From contig DDET01000023.1 of the NCBI GenBank assembly GCA_002336915.1, forward strand, positions 33,075 to 97,074: DNA of 64,000 bases, given 5' to 3'. Source of the DNA: Bacteroidetes bacterium UBA1947 (GTDB lineage: Bacteria; Bacteroidota; Bacteroidia; Chitinophagales; Chitinophagaceae). Both the position numbers and the translations under genes were made by a program. The notes under the pieces were generated by a model that made no database searches, had not been told where the DNA came from, and saw only the letters and a list, made by a program, of their open reading frames with translations. Within the stretch, counting starts at the first letter, position 1; each line of letters opens with the position of its first letter. Shown here piece after piece: positions 25,782-34,758 of this stretch.

Positions 25782-26717
25782 TTATTCCGAGGCCTCACCG
25801 GTCTGTAGCCAGGTTCTCCGGCCTTCCCCTGCAATCACATGGCGCTCGCTGTGGTACGATGAGCGCACCAGCGGCCCGCTCTCCACATAGTCAAAGCCCA
25901 TCTTATATCCTTCCTCGCGGTAAAAGGCAAATTCATCCGGGTGCACAAAGCGCACTACCGGCAGGTGCTTTTGTGTTGGTTGCAAATACTGTCCCAGTGT
26001 CAGCACATCGCAGCCATTTTCTACAAGTGCCTTCATTGTTTCCAGCAGTTCATCTTTCTCCTCGCCCAGGCCAAGCATTATGCCGCTCTTGGTGCGCACA
26101 CCGCCGTCTTTCAGCCTGCGTATCACCTCAAGGCTGCGGTGATATTTTGCCTGTATTCGTACTTTGCGTGTAAGGCGCTCTGTTGTTTCCAGGTTATGCG
26201 ATACTACTTCGGGGGCTACTTCTATTATACGCTCCAGGTTCTCCCACTGCCCGCGGAAGTCAGGTATCAATGTTTCAAGCGTTGTTTCCGGGTTCAGTGC
26301 ACGCACCGCTTTTATGGTGTTAGCCCATATTATCGAGCCGCCGTCTTTCAATTCATCACGGTCAACAGATGTGATCACCGCATGCTTCACTTTCATCAGG
26401 TATATAGCTTCCGCCACGCGTTGCGGCTCATCCCAGTCCACCGCCTCAGGTCGACCCGTAGCCACTGCACAAAAGCCGCAGGAGCGCGTGCATATATTGC
26501 CCAGTATCATAAAGGTTGCAGTACCTGCACCCCAGCATTCCCCCATATTAGGGCAGTTGCCACTCTCGCATATAGTGTGTAGCTTATGGGTATCCACTAG
26601 GCTCCGCACATGGCGGTATTCTTCGCCTATGGGCAATTTCACACGCAGCCAGTTCGGCTTCTTAACGCGTGTTTCTGTATTTAGGTCTGCTTGATTAATT
26701 ATGGGCAATTCCTGCAT
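25782..26717 (-). CDS. lipA: Lipoyl synthase
   Basis: Radical-SAM enzyme inserting two sulfurs into octanoyl-protein to make the lipoyl cofactor, 311 residues. Both cluster motifs are intact: auxiliary CESGNC...GEC (C50, C55, C61) and radical-SAM CTRSCGFC (C76, C80, C83). The conserved C-terminal RSSYHSE, which supplies the serine ligand of the auxiliary cluster, is present. The next gene upstream on the same strand (26739) is an unrelated exported protein 21 bp away, so the two may share a transcript. Confidence 0.97.
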   Translation of the reverse strand: MQELPIINQADLNTETRVKKPNWLRVKLPIGEEYRHVRSLVDTHKLHTICESGNCPNMGECWGAGTATFMILGNICTRSCGFCAVATGRPEAVDWDEPQRVAEAIYLMKVKHAVITSVDRDELKDGGSIIWANTIKAVRALNPETTLETLIPDFRGQWENLERIIEVAPEVVSHNLETTERLTRKVRIQAKYHRSLEVIRRLKDGGVRTKSGIMLGLGEEKDELLETMKALVENGCDVLTLGQYLQPTQKHLPVVRFVHPDEFAFYREEGYKMGFDYVESGPLVRSSYHSERHVIAGEGRRTWLQTGEASE

Positions 26718-26738
26718 AAGAGCTGCAAGTTACAACCA

Positions 26739-27563
26739 TCACCAACGTCTGCCAAATTGTATAGAGCCGAAGATATTAACAAAATACGGCACATCTTTTT
26801 GGTTTGCCATTAGTTGTACAGCTTTACTGTATACTTCTACATTGCCGCCGAACTCGATGGCTAGCACTGTTTTCTTGCTGGCAGCAAAGTCAAAATGAAG
26901 GCCGGTCTTGGCATGTACACCACCCGCAAATTGCATTTCGCCAATGCCCTTCGCAAAGCCCGAGCTTCCTACTATCTGGCCTTTGTCCAGGAATTGGCCT
27001 TTGGTCGTATCGCTGTATTTAATGCTGGTGCCATCGTACAGGTCTATATAGTAAGGCTTAAGTAATCCCAATGATAAACCACCCGAATAGAACCAGTGTA
27101 TAGATACTGTCCCGGGGTCGGGCTTACCCGCTATCATTTTCCTGTTACCATAACCTATCTTAAGTGTATAAAAATTATTGATCTTTCCATAAGCAAAAGC
27201 ACGGGGTTTGGTATCATTAAATGTGCTCAGGTCGCTGGTACGTTTTATCTCTTTAGGATGCTTTTTCTCGTCCAGTTCCAGTTCCCAATAACGGACATTA
27301 TAAAAAAGCTCGGTTTCCTTCATATCACTTTTGGTCTTGCCCCTGTGGGCATAAATGCCCCAGCCATCGGTATTGAGCCTCAGGCCCATACTGAATTCCC
27401 TGTCTATTATCTTTGCTTTTTTTATCTTCGGCTTTATTGGTGCTTTCGCATGTACTACCGGCGCTTTTGAAGAATCTGCAACGGCAGCGCTATTTTGCGC
27501 AAAACCCATCACAGGCACACTGCACAACAATATGGCTGATAGACTTTTTATGATTCCTTTCAT
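26739..27563 (-). CDS. Exported, probable outer-membrane protein of unknown function
   Basis: A 274-residue protein with signal peptide 1-23 (ending MGFAQ); start ATG 27563 rather than TTG 27569. After a Lys/Pro/Ala-rich linker (KAPIKPKIKKAKI) come alternating strands (FSMGLRLNTDGWGIYAHRG, NFYTLKIGYGNRKMI, GLHFDFAASKKTVLAIEFGGNVEVY) typical of a small beta-barrel, ending FGRRW. No named family recognised, though similar uncharacterised proteins are common in Bacteroidota. Placed immediately upstream of lipA on the same strand. Confidence 0.65.
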   Translation of the reverse strand: MKGIIKSLSAILLCSVPVMGFAQNSAAVADSSKAPVVHAKAPIKPKIKKAKIIDREFSMGLRLNTDGWGIYAHRGKTKSDMKETELFYNVRYWELELDEKKHPKEIKRTSDLSTFNDTKPRAFAYGKINNFYTLKIGYGNRKMIAGKPDPGTVSIHWFYSGGLSLGLLKPYYIDLYDGTSIKYSDTTKGQFLDKGQIVGSSGFAKGIGEMQFAGGVHAKTGLHFDFAASKKTVLAIEFGGNVEVYSKAVQLMANQKDVPYFVNIFGSIQFGRRW

Positions 27564-27677
27564 ACTCAATTCGTACTTGTTACGATTAGCACAAAAACCG
27601 TGCGAATATATTCTATGCAGTAAGTTACAAATATTTCATTATAAAACATTGTAAATTTAACGTAAAATATTCTTTAT

Positions 27678-28085
27678 ATGACCGCAAAAGTGATTTACCA
27701 GGGCGATTTAAGGACCGTAGCTACCCATTTACGCTCCGGATCGCTCATCGAAACCGATGCCCCTGTGGACAATAAAGGGAAAGGAGAGCGCTTTTCCCCT
27801 ACCGATCTGCTGGCCACCTCCCTGGCCACCTGCATCCTCACCACTATGGGTATTGCCGGCGATACACACGGCATCAATATAGACGGTACCGAGTGCGAGG
27901 TAGAGAAAATAATGGCATCAGACCCACGCAGGGTGGCCGAAGTAAAAATTGCTATTCAGTTCCCCAAAAACAACAGCTACAGCGATAAAGAGAAAGTAAT
28001 ATTGGAACGCATTGCCCATACCTGCCCGGTAGCTATCAGCCTGCACCCGGATCTTAAACAAACGATATCAATTTCCTGGGATTGA
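27678..28085 (+). CDS. OsmC/Ohr-family protein
   Basis: A 135-residue OsmC-fold protein. The two redox Cys of the family are present: C52 in SLATCILTTMG and C116 in HTCPVAISLHPD, which indicates thiol-peroxidase-like activity. SPTDLLATSLATC is a hallmark segment. Its 3' end overlaps the convergent DUF2851 gene by 18 bp. No promoter match found in the AT-rich 114 bp upstream. Confidence 0.88.
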   Translation: MTAKVIYQGDLRTVATHLRSGSLIETDAPVDNKGKGERFSPTDLLATSLATCILTTMGIAGDTHGINIDGTECEVEKIMASDPRRVAEVKIAIQFPKNNSYSDKEKVILERIAHTCPVAISLHPDLKQTISISWD

Positions 28086-29345
28086 TTTTAGGATGCTTAG
28101 GCCGATGCTACATTCAAGGCAGCGCTTATTGATACAGTAGTTATTATACAGTTGCAGCATCGCCTGCGATTGCGAAGCATTTACTGCGTTCCATCCTGTA
28201 TCGTTCCAAAGCCTCAGGATATTATTATTTTCAGCCGGGACAGTGTCCAGCAGTTGCAGGGCTTTCTCCTGCAGGCCATCCACGCCCTGCCTCGAGGCAT
28301 ACAGGAACTGTATAGGAGCGATTGTATTGATAATAATGTTTCGCACCGACTCCGCACCCAAATGCTTTTCTGATGGCAGTTCCTGAAGCTCATCAAAACG
28401 GAAATGTGTATCCCAATATTTGCCCGCTTTTACTTCCAGCAGCGGGCTCACTTCTCGTTCCGAATTTGTCTCAATGATCTGCGAGAATAAATGCAGCGAT
28501 TTGTGCACCAGTGCTGCAAACTGTGCTATCCGCACGGTCGGGAAATTTGCAGGCCGCATCCTCATAAATTTCCAGAGATGCACCGCTATGGGCTCCAGCT
28601 TATATTTCTGTTTCAGGTACCGGTATTCCTTCTTCAATTCATTCGGGTACTCCTCTTTAAAATCCCCATTCAGCATCCCCGCCTGTCCGAAAAGCAATGC
28701 CTCTATCTGCAGCAGGTTTTCATGGTGCCGTCCTAAAACATTCAAAGGCAGCGAGCGTGCCAACATCAGGAAGGGCGTAGCATTTACCTTAAAACCAAAG
28801 TTTGCAGCCATTCGCCAGTATAGCAGGTTTCGCCAGTCACCCGCACTTTGTTGCAGCAGTTCATCCCATTCCCCCAGTTTTTGCTCCCAGCGTTCCGCCA
28901 GCAGCCTGCTTAGCCAACTCTCTTTAGTGATATCTTTTATCGAGGGCAATTGATTTCCGCAGGGAATAGACTCAAGGTTATTCACGAGTGCCGAATACTG
29001 CGCAGGTATATGTTGCGGAATACATTTTGTCAATTCCAGCACAGGCACGTTGTCCGCCACCTTGCCTATATCGTCTTTATAAACTACATGCAGGATGATG
29101 TTGTGGTAGGCTGCATCGTCCTGGTGGCCATGCTTCAGCCAGTCACTGCTATTGAGATGTAGCTCTACATGCCCAACCAATAATGTATCGCCAACTTTGA
29201 TCTTCGCCTCTGTAAAATCCGGCCCCGAATTCCTGTTCAGCCTGCCGGGGTGCACTACTATCACAGGCTCGCCATCAGTAGTAACTAAGCCCGCCGGTTT
29301 GTACAAGCTGTATTGCCATATGAACTGCAACAGCGCCTCGTTCAT
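28068..29345 (-). CDS. DUF2851 family protein
   Basis: A 425-residue cytoplasmic protein of the Bacteroidota-specific DUF2851 family, function unknown. The conserved opening is visible (LLQFIWQYSLYKPAGLVTTDGEPV, NSGPDFTEAKIKVGDTLLVGHVELHLNSSDW, HNIILHVVY), as is the Cys-rich end NNYCINKRCLECSIG. Start at 29345 (MNEALLQ). The stop overlaps the convergent OsmC gene. The spacer to pyrF holds AATTTGCACATT-like repeats at 29409-29435. Confidence 0.88.
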   Translation of the reverse strand: MNEALLQFIWQYSLYKPAGLVTTDGEPVIVVHPGRLNRNSGPDFTEAKIKVGDTLLVGHVELHLNSSDWLKHGHQDDAAYHNIILHVVYKDDIGKVADNVPVLELTKCIPQHIPAQYSALVNNLESIPCGNQLPSIKDITKESWLSRLLAERWEQKLGEWDELLQQSAGDWRNLLYWRMAANFGFKVNATPFLMLARSLPLNVLGRHHENLLQIEALLFGQAGMLNGDFKEEYPNELKKEYRYLKQKYKLEPIAVHLWKFMRMRPANFPTVRIAQFAALVHKSLHLFSQIIETNSEREVSPLLEVKAGKYWDTHFRFDELQELPSEKHLGAESVRNIIINTIAPIQFLYASRQGVDGLQEKALQLLDTVPAENNNILRLWNDTGWNAVNASQSQAMLQLYNNYCINKRCLECSIGLSILKSIPGN

Positions 29346-29441
29346 CTTTTTAGTATTGACTGGGTAGTATAATGCTCTTGTCGATAACCACAACTATTTC
29401 GATATTTAATTTGCACATTTTCGTATTTGCACATTAGCAAA

Positions 29442-30242
29442 TTATAAAAATACACTCATTTCCTTTTGATACTCTTTAGCCGCTTCATGCGCTTTCCCTG
29501 CAAAGTCTTCGCCACCACTCACATATATCACCCCGCGGCTTACATTTATCAATATACCCCCGTCCTTAATCAATGTGTGCTCACAAACCGTCGGCACATC
29601 ACCGCCCTGCGCTCCCACACCCGGTATCAGGAAAAAATGATCGGGAAGCATCTGCCTTACATGTTGCAACTGTTCTTTCCGTGTAGCACCTATCACGAAC
29701 ATTAGGTTCTCCGCACTACCCCATCCCGCTACCGTCCGCAACACTTTTTCATACAGCAGCTCATCACCGCATTGCTGCAACTGAAAATCCGCACTGCCCG
29801 CATTCGATGTTAGTCCCAGCACTATTGCCCACTTGCCCTCGTGTTGCAAAAAAGGCTTCACGCTGTCACTACCCATATAAGGAGCCACAGTCACGCTATC
29901 AAAAGGATAAGTATGAAAAAATGTTTTCGCATACTGGTCTGCGGTATTACCTATATCGCCACGCTTTGCATCAGCGATTGTAAAAATATCTTTAGGTATA
30001 TACTCCAGTGTTTTTTGCAGGCTTATCCAGCCTTTGATACCCTGCGCTTCATAAAAGGCTGTATTTATTTTATAGGCTACCGTATACTCTTTGGTGGCAT
30101 CAATGATGGCTTTGTTAAAAGCAAATGCCGGGTCTTCACCTGCAAGCAGCTGCTTCGGTATCTTCTCCATGTCCGTATCCAGCCCCACACACAGTACCGA
30201 CTTCTTTTTAAATATCTCCTTTACTAATTGCGAACGTTCCAT
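29442..30242 (-). CDS. pyrF: Orotidine 5'-phosphate decarboxylase, type 2
   Basis: Last step of UMP synthesis, 266 residues. CVGLDTD, the catalytic DAKRGDIGNT and PGVGAQGGD phosphate-binding segments are all present and characterise the PyrF type 2 subfamily. The start at 30242 (MERSQLVKEIF) matches the family; the open frame extends 17 codons upstream. pyrE lies 27 kb away in this window, so the pyrimidine genes are dispersed. Confidence 0.95.
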   Translation of the reverse strand: MERSQLVKEIFKKKSVLCVGLDTDMEKIPKQLLAGEDPAFAFNKAIIDATKEYTVAYKINTAFYEAQGIKGWISLQKTLEYIPKDIFTIADAKRGDIGNTADQYAKTFFHTYPFDSVTVAPYMGSDSVKPFLQHEGKWAIVLGLTSNAGSADFQLQQCGDELLYEKVLRTVAGWGSAENLMFVIGATRKEQLQHVRQMLPDHFFLIPGVGAQGGDVPTVCEHTLIKDGGILINVSRGVIYVSGGEDFAGKAHEAAKEYQKEMSVFL

Positions 30243-30305
30243 TTTCTTGAATGTTATGTTTGAATTCACTAGCTTCTTGGCCCTTTTTATCAACCTATCA
30301 ACCTA

Positions 30306-30599
30306 TCAATCATACTTTCCAATCTTATCATCAATAGCCAGGTCCTTCACCGCACTCCTATGCAGTTTCATGTTTATGATCATAGTTTCAGCACCTGCCA
30401 TGTAGCAGTCATCCTGTATGTCGTCCAGTAGCTTCATTACATCAGGGTACTTTCCTTCTATCACCGTTTCAAAAGGACATACCACATATTTCAAACCCGA
30501 TTGTTGGATACGCGCTATGGCTATGTCTATTATTCTTATTGCTTCTGCCTGCTCCACGTTCAGGGGCAGTACCTGTATGGCAAGATTTACTGTATGCAT
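30306..30599 (-). CDS. Thiamine-binding YkoF/MTH1187-type protein
   Basis: A 97-residue ferredoxin-like fold protein of the MTH1187/YkoF (DUF77) family, members of which bind thiamine or hydroxymethylpyrimidine. VNLAIQVLPLN, CPFETVIEGKYPDVMKLLDDIQ and ETMIINMKLHRS follow the family pattern. It precedes pyrF by 63 bp on the same strand. No thiamine riboswitch is visible upstream. Confidence 0.75.
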   Translation of the reverse strand: MHTVNLAIQVLPLNVEQAEAIRIIDIAIARIQQSGLKYVVCPFETVIEGKYPDVMKLLDDIQDDCYMAGAETMIINMKLHRSAVKDLAIDDKIGKYD

Positions 30600-30826
30600 C
30601 TGTATCTGTTATATACCGCCACAAGTTACTGCCTGCAGATAGCAGCTGCAAATCGAGATATCCACATTTCGGTCCTTCAGCCATCCCTCATTAACGCTAA
30701 ACAGCAACACACTTACCCAAAACGATGTTACACTAACCGGTACACTAAGTATCCGCTACCGCAGACTAATATTGCACATAGGTACATAAGGATAAACACC
30801 CCAACAAATTGCTAACCCAAAGATCG

Positions 30827-30846
30827 CAGCCCCGGAAACGGGGCTG
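30827..30846 (-). terminator. Terminator after the CHU_C surface-protein gene
   Basis: 8-bp perfect stem CAGCCCCG/CGGGGCTG with a GAAA loop, directly after the stop codon. The T7 tract lies on the + side; on the minus strand only CGATCTTT follows, so efficiency in the gene's direction is uncertain. Confidence 0.6.
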
Positions 30847-30851
30847 TTTTT

Positions 30852-32393
30852 TTATTTCACTAGTGTAAAGTTTCCTTTCAGCTGCTTGCCCTGGTCGCTG
30901 TATTGCAGCTGGTAGAAGTAAACACCTATGTCCTGTGGTGTGCCTTTATATGTACCATCCCACCTGTAGTTAACATCATGCGACTCAAATATCATCCGCT
31001 CCCAGCGGTCATATATTCTCAAGTGGTAAACATCAGGAGCTACCCTGCAGCCCATCACCGGGCCGAAAAGGTCATTGATCCCGTCGTTATTAGGCGTAAA
31101 TGCATTGGGGAAATAAATACATTGCCTCGTATCACAATCGTGCATCGTCACCTTTATTGTATCGCTCGATGCGGTACAACCTACTCCCTCGCGCAGCCAG
31201 TAAGTACCCGGCACATTTACATTTATGCAGCATTCTGTGGAACCGGTGTTCCAGAAATAGATGCCGCCACTTGTGTCACTGGGTTTCAGTCTAACCGTAC
31301 TATCCAGGCAGGCATTTATATCGTCGCCCAGTGTAAAGCCTGTTGATATGTTGCTTATCGTTACCTCTTTACTCACACTGCCGCAGTCGGACTGTACTGT
31401 AACAGTGTAGGTACCGGGACAAAGGTTTGTAGCATCAGCCGCATTGCCACCTGTTGGCGCCCATGAATAAATATATGGACCGCTGCCACCCGTCGCGGTC
31501 GCATGTGCAGTGCCATTACAGCTATCACAGCGCGATGAACTGCCCGTGGCCGATACCTGCAAAGGCTCTATGGCATTACAAGGCGCACCACAGGTGGAGC
31601 GGTAATACAGGCCCGTCAACACTATATTGTAACAATCATTTGCCGAGTTGATATTGAACAAGGAGTTTGTTTGGGTCTGTCCTAAACTGGTATTAGCCTC
31701 GTAAAAATTCCAGTACCTGTCGGGGCTGTTCACGGTCTCCCCGTTCACTATACCCGCCTCGCCCTGGTCGGCATCGCCCACGGCCATAAAGGCCTTTACA
31801 TTGGTCACAGTATTGCAGAGCACCAGGTAGTGCATGGTGTACGCCAGCGATCCCTGCCCTTCCTTAGCACCGTCATCCAGTAGTATAGTACCTCGCCACG
31901 CAGCACTCGGGTCGCTGTATATTACCAGTATCGTTGCCCCGTCTATATCCGTAAGGTTGTCGGTCGAAAAGCCGTTTATCGTGTAAGTACCATTCCCGGT
32001 TACAACGGGCGTTATATCTGCCCGGTACGATACAGTCTTACTGTAGCCCCAGCATTTATCAGGCCCGGTGCCTATTATGGTCATGGGAAACGATGGCGCC
32101 AGCTGTGGTCCGGTCACCACCACCGTCTGCGGATCTCCGTTGCCCGATGCATCCGCATACAGGAAGGCCTTCTCTATTTTGGCACATGGCGGCAGGCCGT
32201 TTATCACAAAGGCCGCCGGCTGGTCCAGTCCCGCCGGGTTAAAGCGCTTACCCAGCACATGCGATACCGCGATGTAGTTCACCCCGCAGTCGGTAAAATT
32301 ATACGAGTTGCCAAGGGTACCATTACCATCGGCCAGGCTGTATAAGGGCAGGAACAATAAAAAGAAATATATCAACAATCGCTGCATTATCAT
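30852..32393 (-). CDS. Secreted surface protein with gliding-motility-type (CHU_C) C-terminal domain
   Basis: A large exported protein of 513 residues (ATG 32393; ATG 32387 equally possible), signal peptide ending YSLAD. The N-terminal 250 residues (KIEKAFLYADASGNGDPQTVVV, ATILVIYSDPSAAWRGTILLDDG) resemble a beta-sandwich repeat seen in Bacteroidota adhesin-like proteins. Then comes a PKD/SprB-like repeat (SNGTAHATATGGSGPYIYSWAPTGG). The final 90 residues are the CHU_C type B sorting domain: IYFPNAFTPNNDGINDLF, YHLRIYDRWERMIFES, WDGTYKGTPQDIGVYFYQL. It is exported by the T9SS and probably cell-attached. A promoter lies at 32421. Confidence 0.9.
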   Translation of the reverse strand: MIMQRLLIYFFLLFLPLYSLADGNGTLGNSYNFTDCGVNYIAVSHVLGKRFNPAGLDQPAAFVINGLPPCAKIEKAFLYADASGNGDPQTVVVTGPQLAPSFPMTIIGTGPDKCWGYSKTVSYRADITPVVTGNGTYTINGFSTDNLTDIDGATILVIYSDPSAAWRGTILLDDGAKEGQGSLAYTMHYLVLCNTVTNVKAFMAVGDADQGEAGIVNGETVNSPDRYWNFYEANTSLGQTQTNSLFNINSANDCYNIVLTGLYYRSTCGAPCNAIEPLQVSATGSSSRCDSCNGTAHATATGGSGPYIYSWAPTGGNAADATNLCPGTYTVTVQSDCGSVSKEVTISNISTGFTLGDDINACLDSTVRLKPSDTSGGIYFWNTGSTECCINVNVPGTYWLREGVGCTASSDTIKVTMHDCDTRQCIYFPNAFTPNNDGINDLFGPVMGCRVAPDVYHLRIYDRWERMIFESHDVNYRWDGTYKGTPQDIGVYFYQLQYSDQGKQLKGNFTLVK

Positions 32394-32420
32394 ACCCGGG
32401 CTACCTTGTTTTGGAAAGCG

Positions 32421-32428
32421 CAAAGATA
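32421..32428 (-). promoter_or_regulatory. Predicted -7 element for the CHU_C gene
   Basis: TATCTTTG on the minus strand; a minus-strand TTG (-33-like) lies 21 bp upstream (32450-32452). Predicted leader about 22 nt to ATG 32393. Confidence 0.55.
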
Positions 32429-32491
32429 AGCCATGTAAAAATGTGGCAGCAATGCGGTATAAATGTTATTATTTGTAACTTAACTGTCTCT

Positions 32492-32893
32492 ATGCTACGT
32501 TCTCTATTCATACTGGTCTTATCATTACCCCTTGCTGCATTAGCTCAAAACAAGATTATAAGCAAGGACCAGGCCGCCGCTATGATCAAAAAGCAAGGCT
32601 GGCAATATGGCACCGTATATACCATCATCCTTAAGAAGCAGGTCTTCAGCTTACCTGCCCTTGTCAATGACAAAAGCTATTTCAGGCCTGCACTGGAGCG
32701 CAGCGGCTGGAACTACACCGACTTTGGCAGTGGTAATTACGACCCCCTCGGCCCGCGGATAAGCCTCCTTACCTTTCAAAAAGAGAGGGTGCAGTGCAAG
32801 CTCAGCCGCAAGTATAAGTACACCACCAAAATGAAAGACGGCAGCTATTATCTTCAGCTTAGCGAAGAATTAGAATTTAGCAAAATGCCCTGA
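32492..32893 (+). CDS. Small secreted protein of unknown function
   Basis: A 133-residue exported protein with signal peptide 1-18 (ending ALAQ); the open frame starts upstream at 32411, but only the ATG at 32492 gives a signal peptide. The mature part is basic and has no family I know. KIISKDQAAAMIKKQGWQYGTVYTIILKKQVFSLP and KYKYTTKMKDGSYYLQL are its most regular segments. Divergent from the CHU_C gene. Confidence 0.6.
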   Translation: MLRSLFILVLSLPLAALAQNKIISKDQAAAMIKKQGWQYGTVYTIILKKQVFSLPALVNDKSYFRPALERSGWNYTDFGSGNYDPLGPRISLLTFQKERVQCKLSRKYKYTTKMKDGSYYLQLSEELEFSKMP

Positions 32894-32988
32894 AAATATT
32901 AAATTTATTTTACGACCTTTATCAGGGCCATACCTACCGGGCTTGTTTTATTATAGAAAAACTAATTGTTCACCCACAAAGAAATAAA

Positions 32989-33291
32989 ATGAATAACGAT
33001 CCACAATTAACACAGGAAGTAACCAAGAAGCTGGAGGGCTATCCTAAACTGGATGCCTCACATTTACGGGTCGTAGCTTCAAAGGCAGGTTACGTAACGC
33101 TGAGTGGTTATGTACGCCACTTCGCCGAAAAGGTAGACGCTATCTCTATTGCCAAAAGCGTTAAAGGTGTTCAGTCCGTGCTCGATGATATTGAAGTGGT
33201 ACCACCGGGACAGGAAGTACCAAAAGGCAGGGACACGGCTTACGATTTCGGCGACGGCAGCGATGGCGGAGCAGAATCTTCAGGTGAGTAA
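32989..33291 (+). CDS. BON-domain protein
   Basis: A 100-residue protein consisting of one BON domain: LTQEVTKKLEGYPKLDASHLRVVASKAGYVTLSGYVRHFAEKVDAISIAKSVKGVQSVLDDIEV, then an acidic Gly/Ser tail. BON domains usually bind membranes or act in osmotic protection. There is no signal peptide. It converges on the alpha/beta hydrolase gene with only 8 bp between stops. Confidence 0.85.
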   Translation: MNNDPQLTQEVTKKLEGYPKLDASHLRVVASKAGYVTLSGYVRHFAEKVDAISIAKSVKGVQSVLDDIEVVPPGQEVPKGRDTAYDFGDGSDGGAESSGE

Positions 33292-33299
33292 ATCCCCTG

Positions 33300-34109
33300 C
33301 TATTTCAGGAACTGATCTACCGCTTTCAGGTATTCAGAACCATGGCTGGTTTTTGACATTACGTCAAAGCCCTGCAGGTGGTCGCCATTGAAACCGACTA
33401 CATTGATAGCCGGTTTCATTTTCTTTAGTTCCATCACCGCCGCATCGGTCGTTATCATATCTGCTTTCCCCGAAAATATCAACATCCTCGTGTTGATCTT
33501 TTCCAGCTTTGCTTTATATCCCGCCGCATCTGCAGGCAGCAGCACATGCTTACCCTTTTTTGCACTGTTCGCCTGTATCATTACCGGGTCGGTCACATAC
33601 CCTTCGCCAATTATAAAATCAGGATCGGCTTTTTCCGCGGCTAGCGTAGCAATGATGGTCCCCATCGAATAGCATAGCACACCGGTTTTGTTCTTAGCAT
33701 ATTTGCCGCGGGCAAATTTTACAGCAGCTTCAAGGTCCCTGGCAAATTCATCATAGTACAGCATCTTTTGATCGATCGCGAATGCACTGCTTTCACCAAA
33801 ACCCCTGTAATCAAAGAGCAGAACGGTATAGCCCTTGCCTGAAAAAGAACGCGCACGCTCCACCCACCACGACATATTGCCCGCATCCGCATACGCCATC
33901 ACCAGTGTAACTTTCTTATCCTGCCCATGTGGCAAAAAAGTCCAGGACTTCAGGTGTACATTATCTGCGGTTACTATTTCGTTTTTCTCATAAGGCACAT
34001 GCAGCGTATCGGGCACAACACTATATTCCTTAACCGGCTTAAGTGCATAAGCGCAATTGCCAATAAATAAGGACAAGACCAAGACAGCGGGGAATATCAT
34101 TTTATGCAT
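33300..34109 (-). CDS. Exported alpha/beta hydrolase
   Basis: A 269-residue exported alpha/beta hydrolase; start ATG 34109 opens the signal peptide (ending CAYA). Nucleophile elbow CYSMGT (Ser in GxSxG-like position), oxyanion region ADAGNMSWW, DYRGFGES, and the catalytic Asp/His candidates in FSGKADMITTD and NGDHLQGFD. Similar to serine aminopeptidase S33-like hydrolases of the BAAT/cutinase-like group; the substrate is unknown. The 5' flank begins the repeat-rich region at 34.1 kb. Confidence 0.82.
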   Translation of the reverse strand: MHKMIFPAVLVLSLFIGNCAYALKPVKEYSVVPDTLHVPYEKNEIVTADNVHLKSWTFLPHGQDKKVTLVMAYADAGNMSWWVERARSFSGKGYTVLLFDYRGFGESSAFAIDQKMLYYDEFARDLEAAVKFARGKYAKNKTGVLCYSMGTIIATLAAEKADPDFIIGEGYVTDPVMIQANSAKKGKHVLLPADAAGYKAKLEKINTRMLIFSGKADMITTDAAVMELKKMKPAINVVGFNGDHLQGFDVMSKTSHGSEYLKAVDQFLK

Positions 34110-34177
34110 GGGAATGTTTATGGATAAAGATAAAATATTTAGGGAGGCTACTACTAATTTAGGTAATACGTATTGCG

Positions 34178-34290
34178 TAATTTCCGATTTCCGGTACATT
34201 TATAATTTCCGGTTTGGATTTAGCAATTTCGCTGAAAGGCTTGACTGGATTGCCATATTATATTTTCGAATAATTTCCGGTTATTTCCGG
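34178..34290. repeat. Short-repeat array C (TAATTTCCGG units)
   Basis: Complete units at 34203-34212, 34271-34280 and 34281-34290 (the last two in tandem), partial ones at 34178-34194. Read on the minus strand the unit is CCGGAAATTA/CCGGAAATAA. Confidence 0.6.
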
Positions 34291-34528
34291 TTTGCGGAAA
34301 TAGCTGAATCGGACCAATGGATGTTCGGGACTGCGCAATGGCCATGCATCGACTATGTCTGAACCATGATTAAACGGATTTACGGATTACCCGGTTGCCC
34401 GCTTGGTGACCATTGATTGACTATGCATTGACTATGCTCTTACCATACAATACCCCAGAGGAGTAACCGCTTTGTAGCAATATGCAAACCCAAATATCGC
34501 ATTGCTCCAGGGGAGCTAACCGTACCAA

Positions 34529-34716
34529 ATGCCCGATATGCCCGAAAAATAAAAATCGGACATTTTTTAGGGACTAAGTCCTCGGAAAACCGCTGTGGGA
34601 TTATCATATTATATTTTGATACCCATGTCCGATTCATGCCCGACTATACAGCCGGACAGGCCCGATTCGGACATTTTATGCCCGATTGCTTACCGAGGCC
34701 GGGCATAAATGTCCGG
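34529..34716. repeat. Short-repeat array D (ATGCCCGA/TCGGACAT units)
   Basis: ATGCCCGA at 34529, 34538, 34636 and 34678; ATGTCCGA at 34625; ATGTCCGG at 34709; inverted TCGGACAT at 34556 and 34667; CCGGGCAT at 34699. Both orientations alternate, so several hairpins are possible. Confidence 0.6.
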
Positions 34717-34730
34717 TTTGGTTTCACTTC

Positions 34731-34751
34731 ATCCCGACGAGAAATCGGGAT
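34731..34751. repeat. REP-like palindrome ATCCCGA/TCGGGAT
   Basis: 7-bp stem (34731-34737 with 34745-34751) with loop CGAGAAA; no T tract, so not a typical terminator. Confidence 0.55.
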
Positions 34752-34758
34752 TCCGCTT

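Larger units (their letters stand above)
34110..34758. other. Gene-free repeat mosaic
   Basis: 649 bp with no ORF of coding character. It is a patchwork of short tandem duplicates whose unit changes along the stretch. TAATTTCCGG/TTATTTCCGG units occur at 34203-34212 and 34271-34290. TTGACTATGC is doubled at 34417-34438, and ATGCCCGA is doubled at 34529-34546. Many ATGYCCGR or inverted copies lie at 34556-34716. Two ATATTATATTTT stretches (near 34255 and 34604) resemble each other. A small palindrome ATCCCGA/TCGGGAT lies at 34731-34751. Confidence 0.7.

Noticed and set aside
30651..30670. A 13-nt match (AGATATCCACATTT) to the inverted element of the 34.8-kb island
   Set aside because: Too short and lacks the second block; could be chance.
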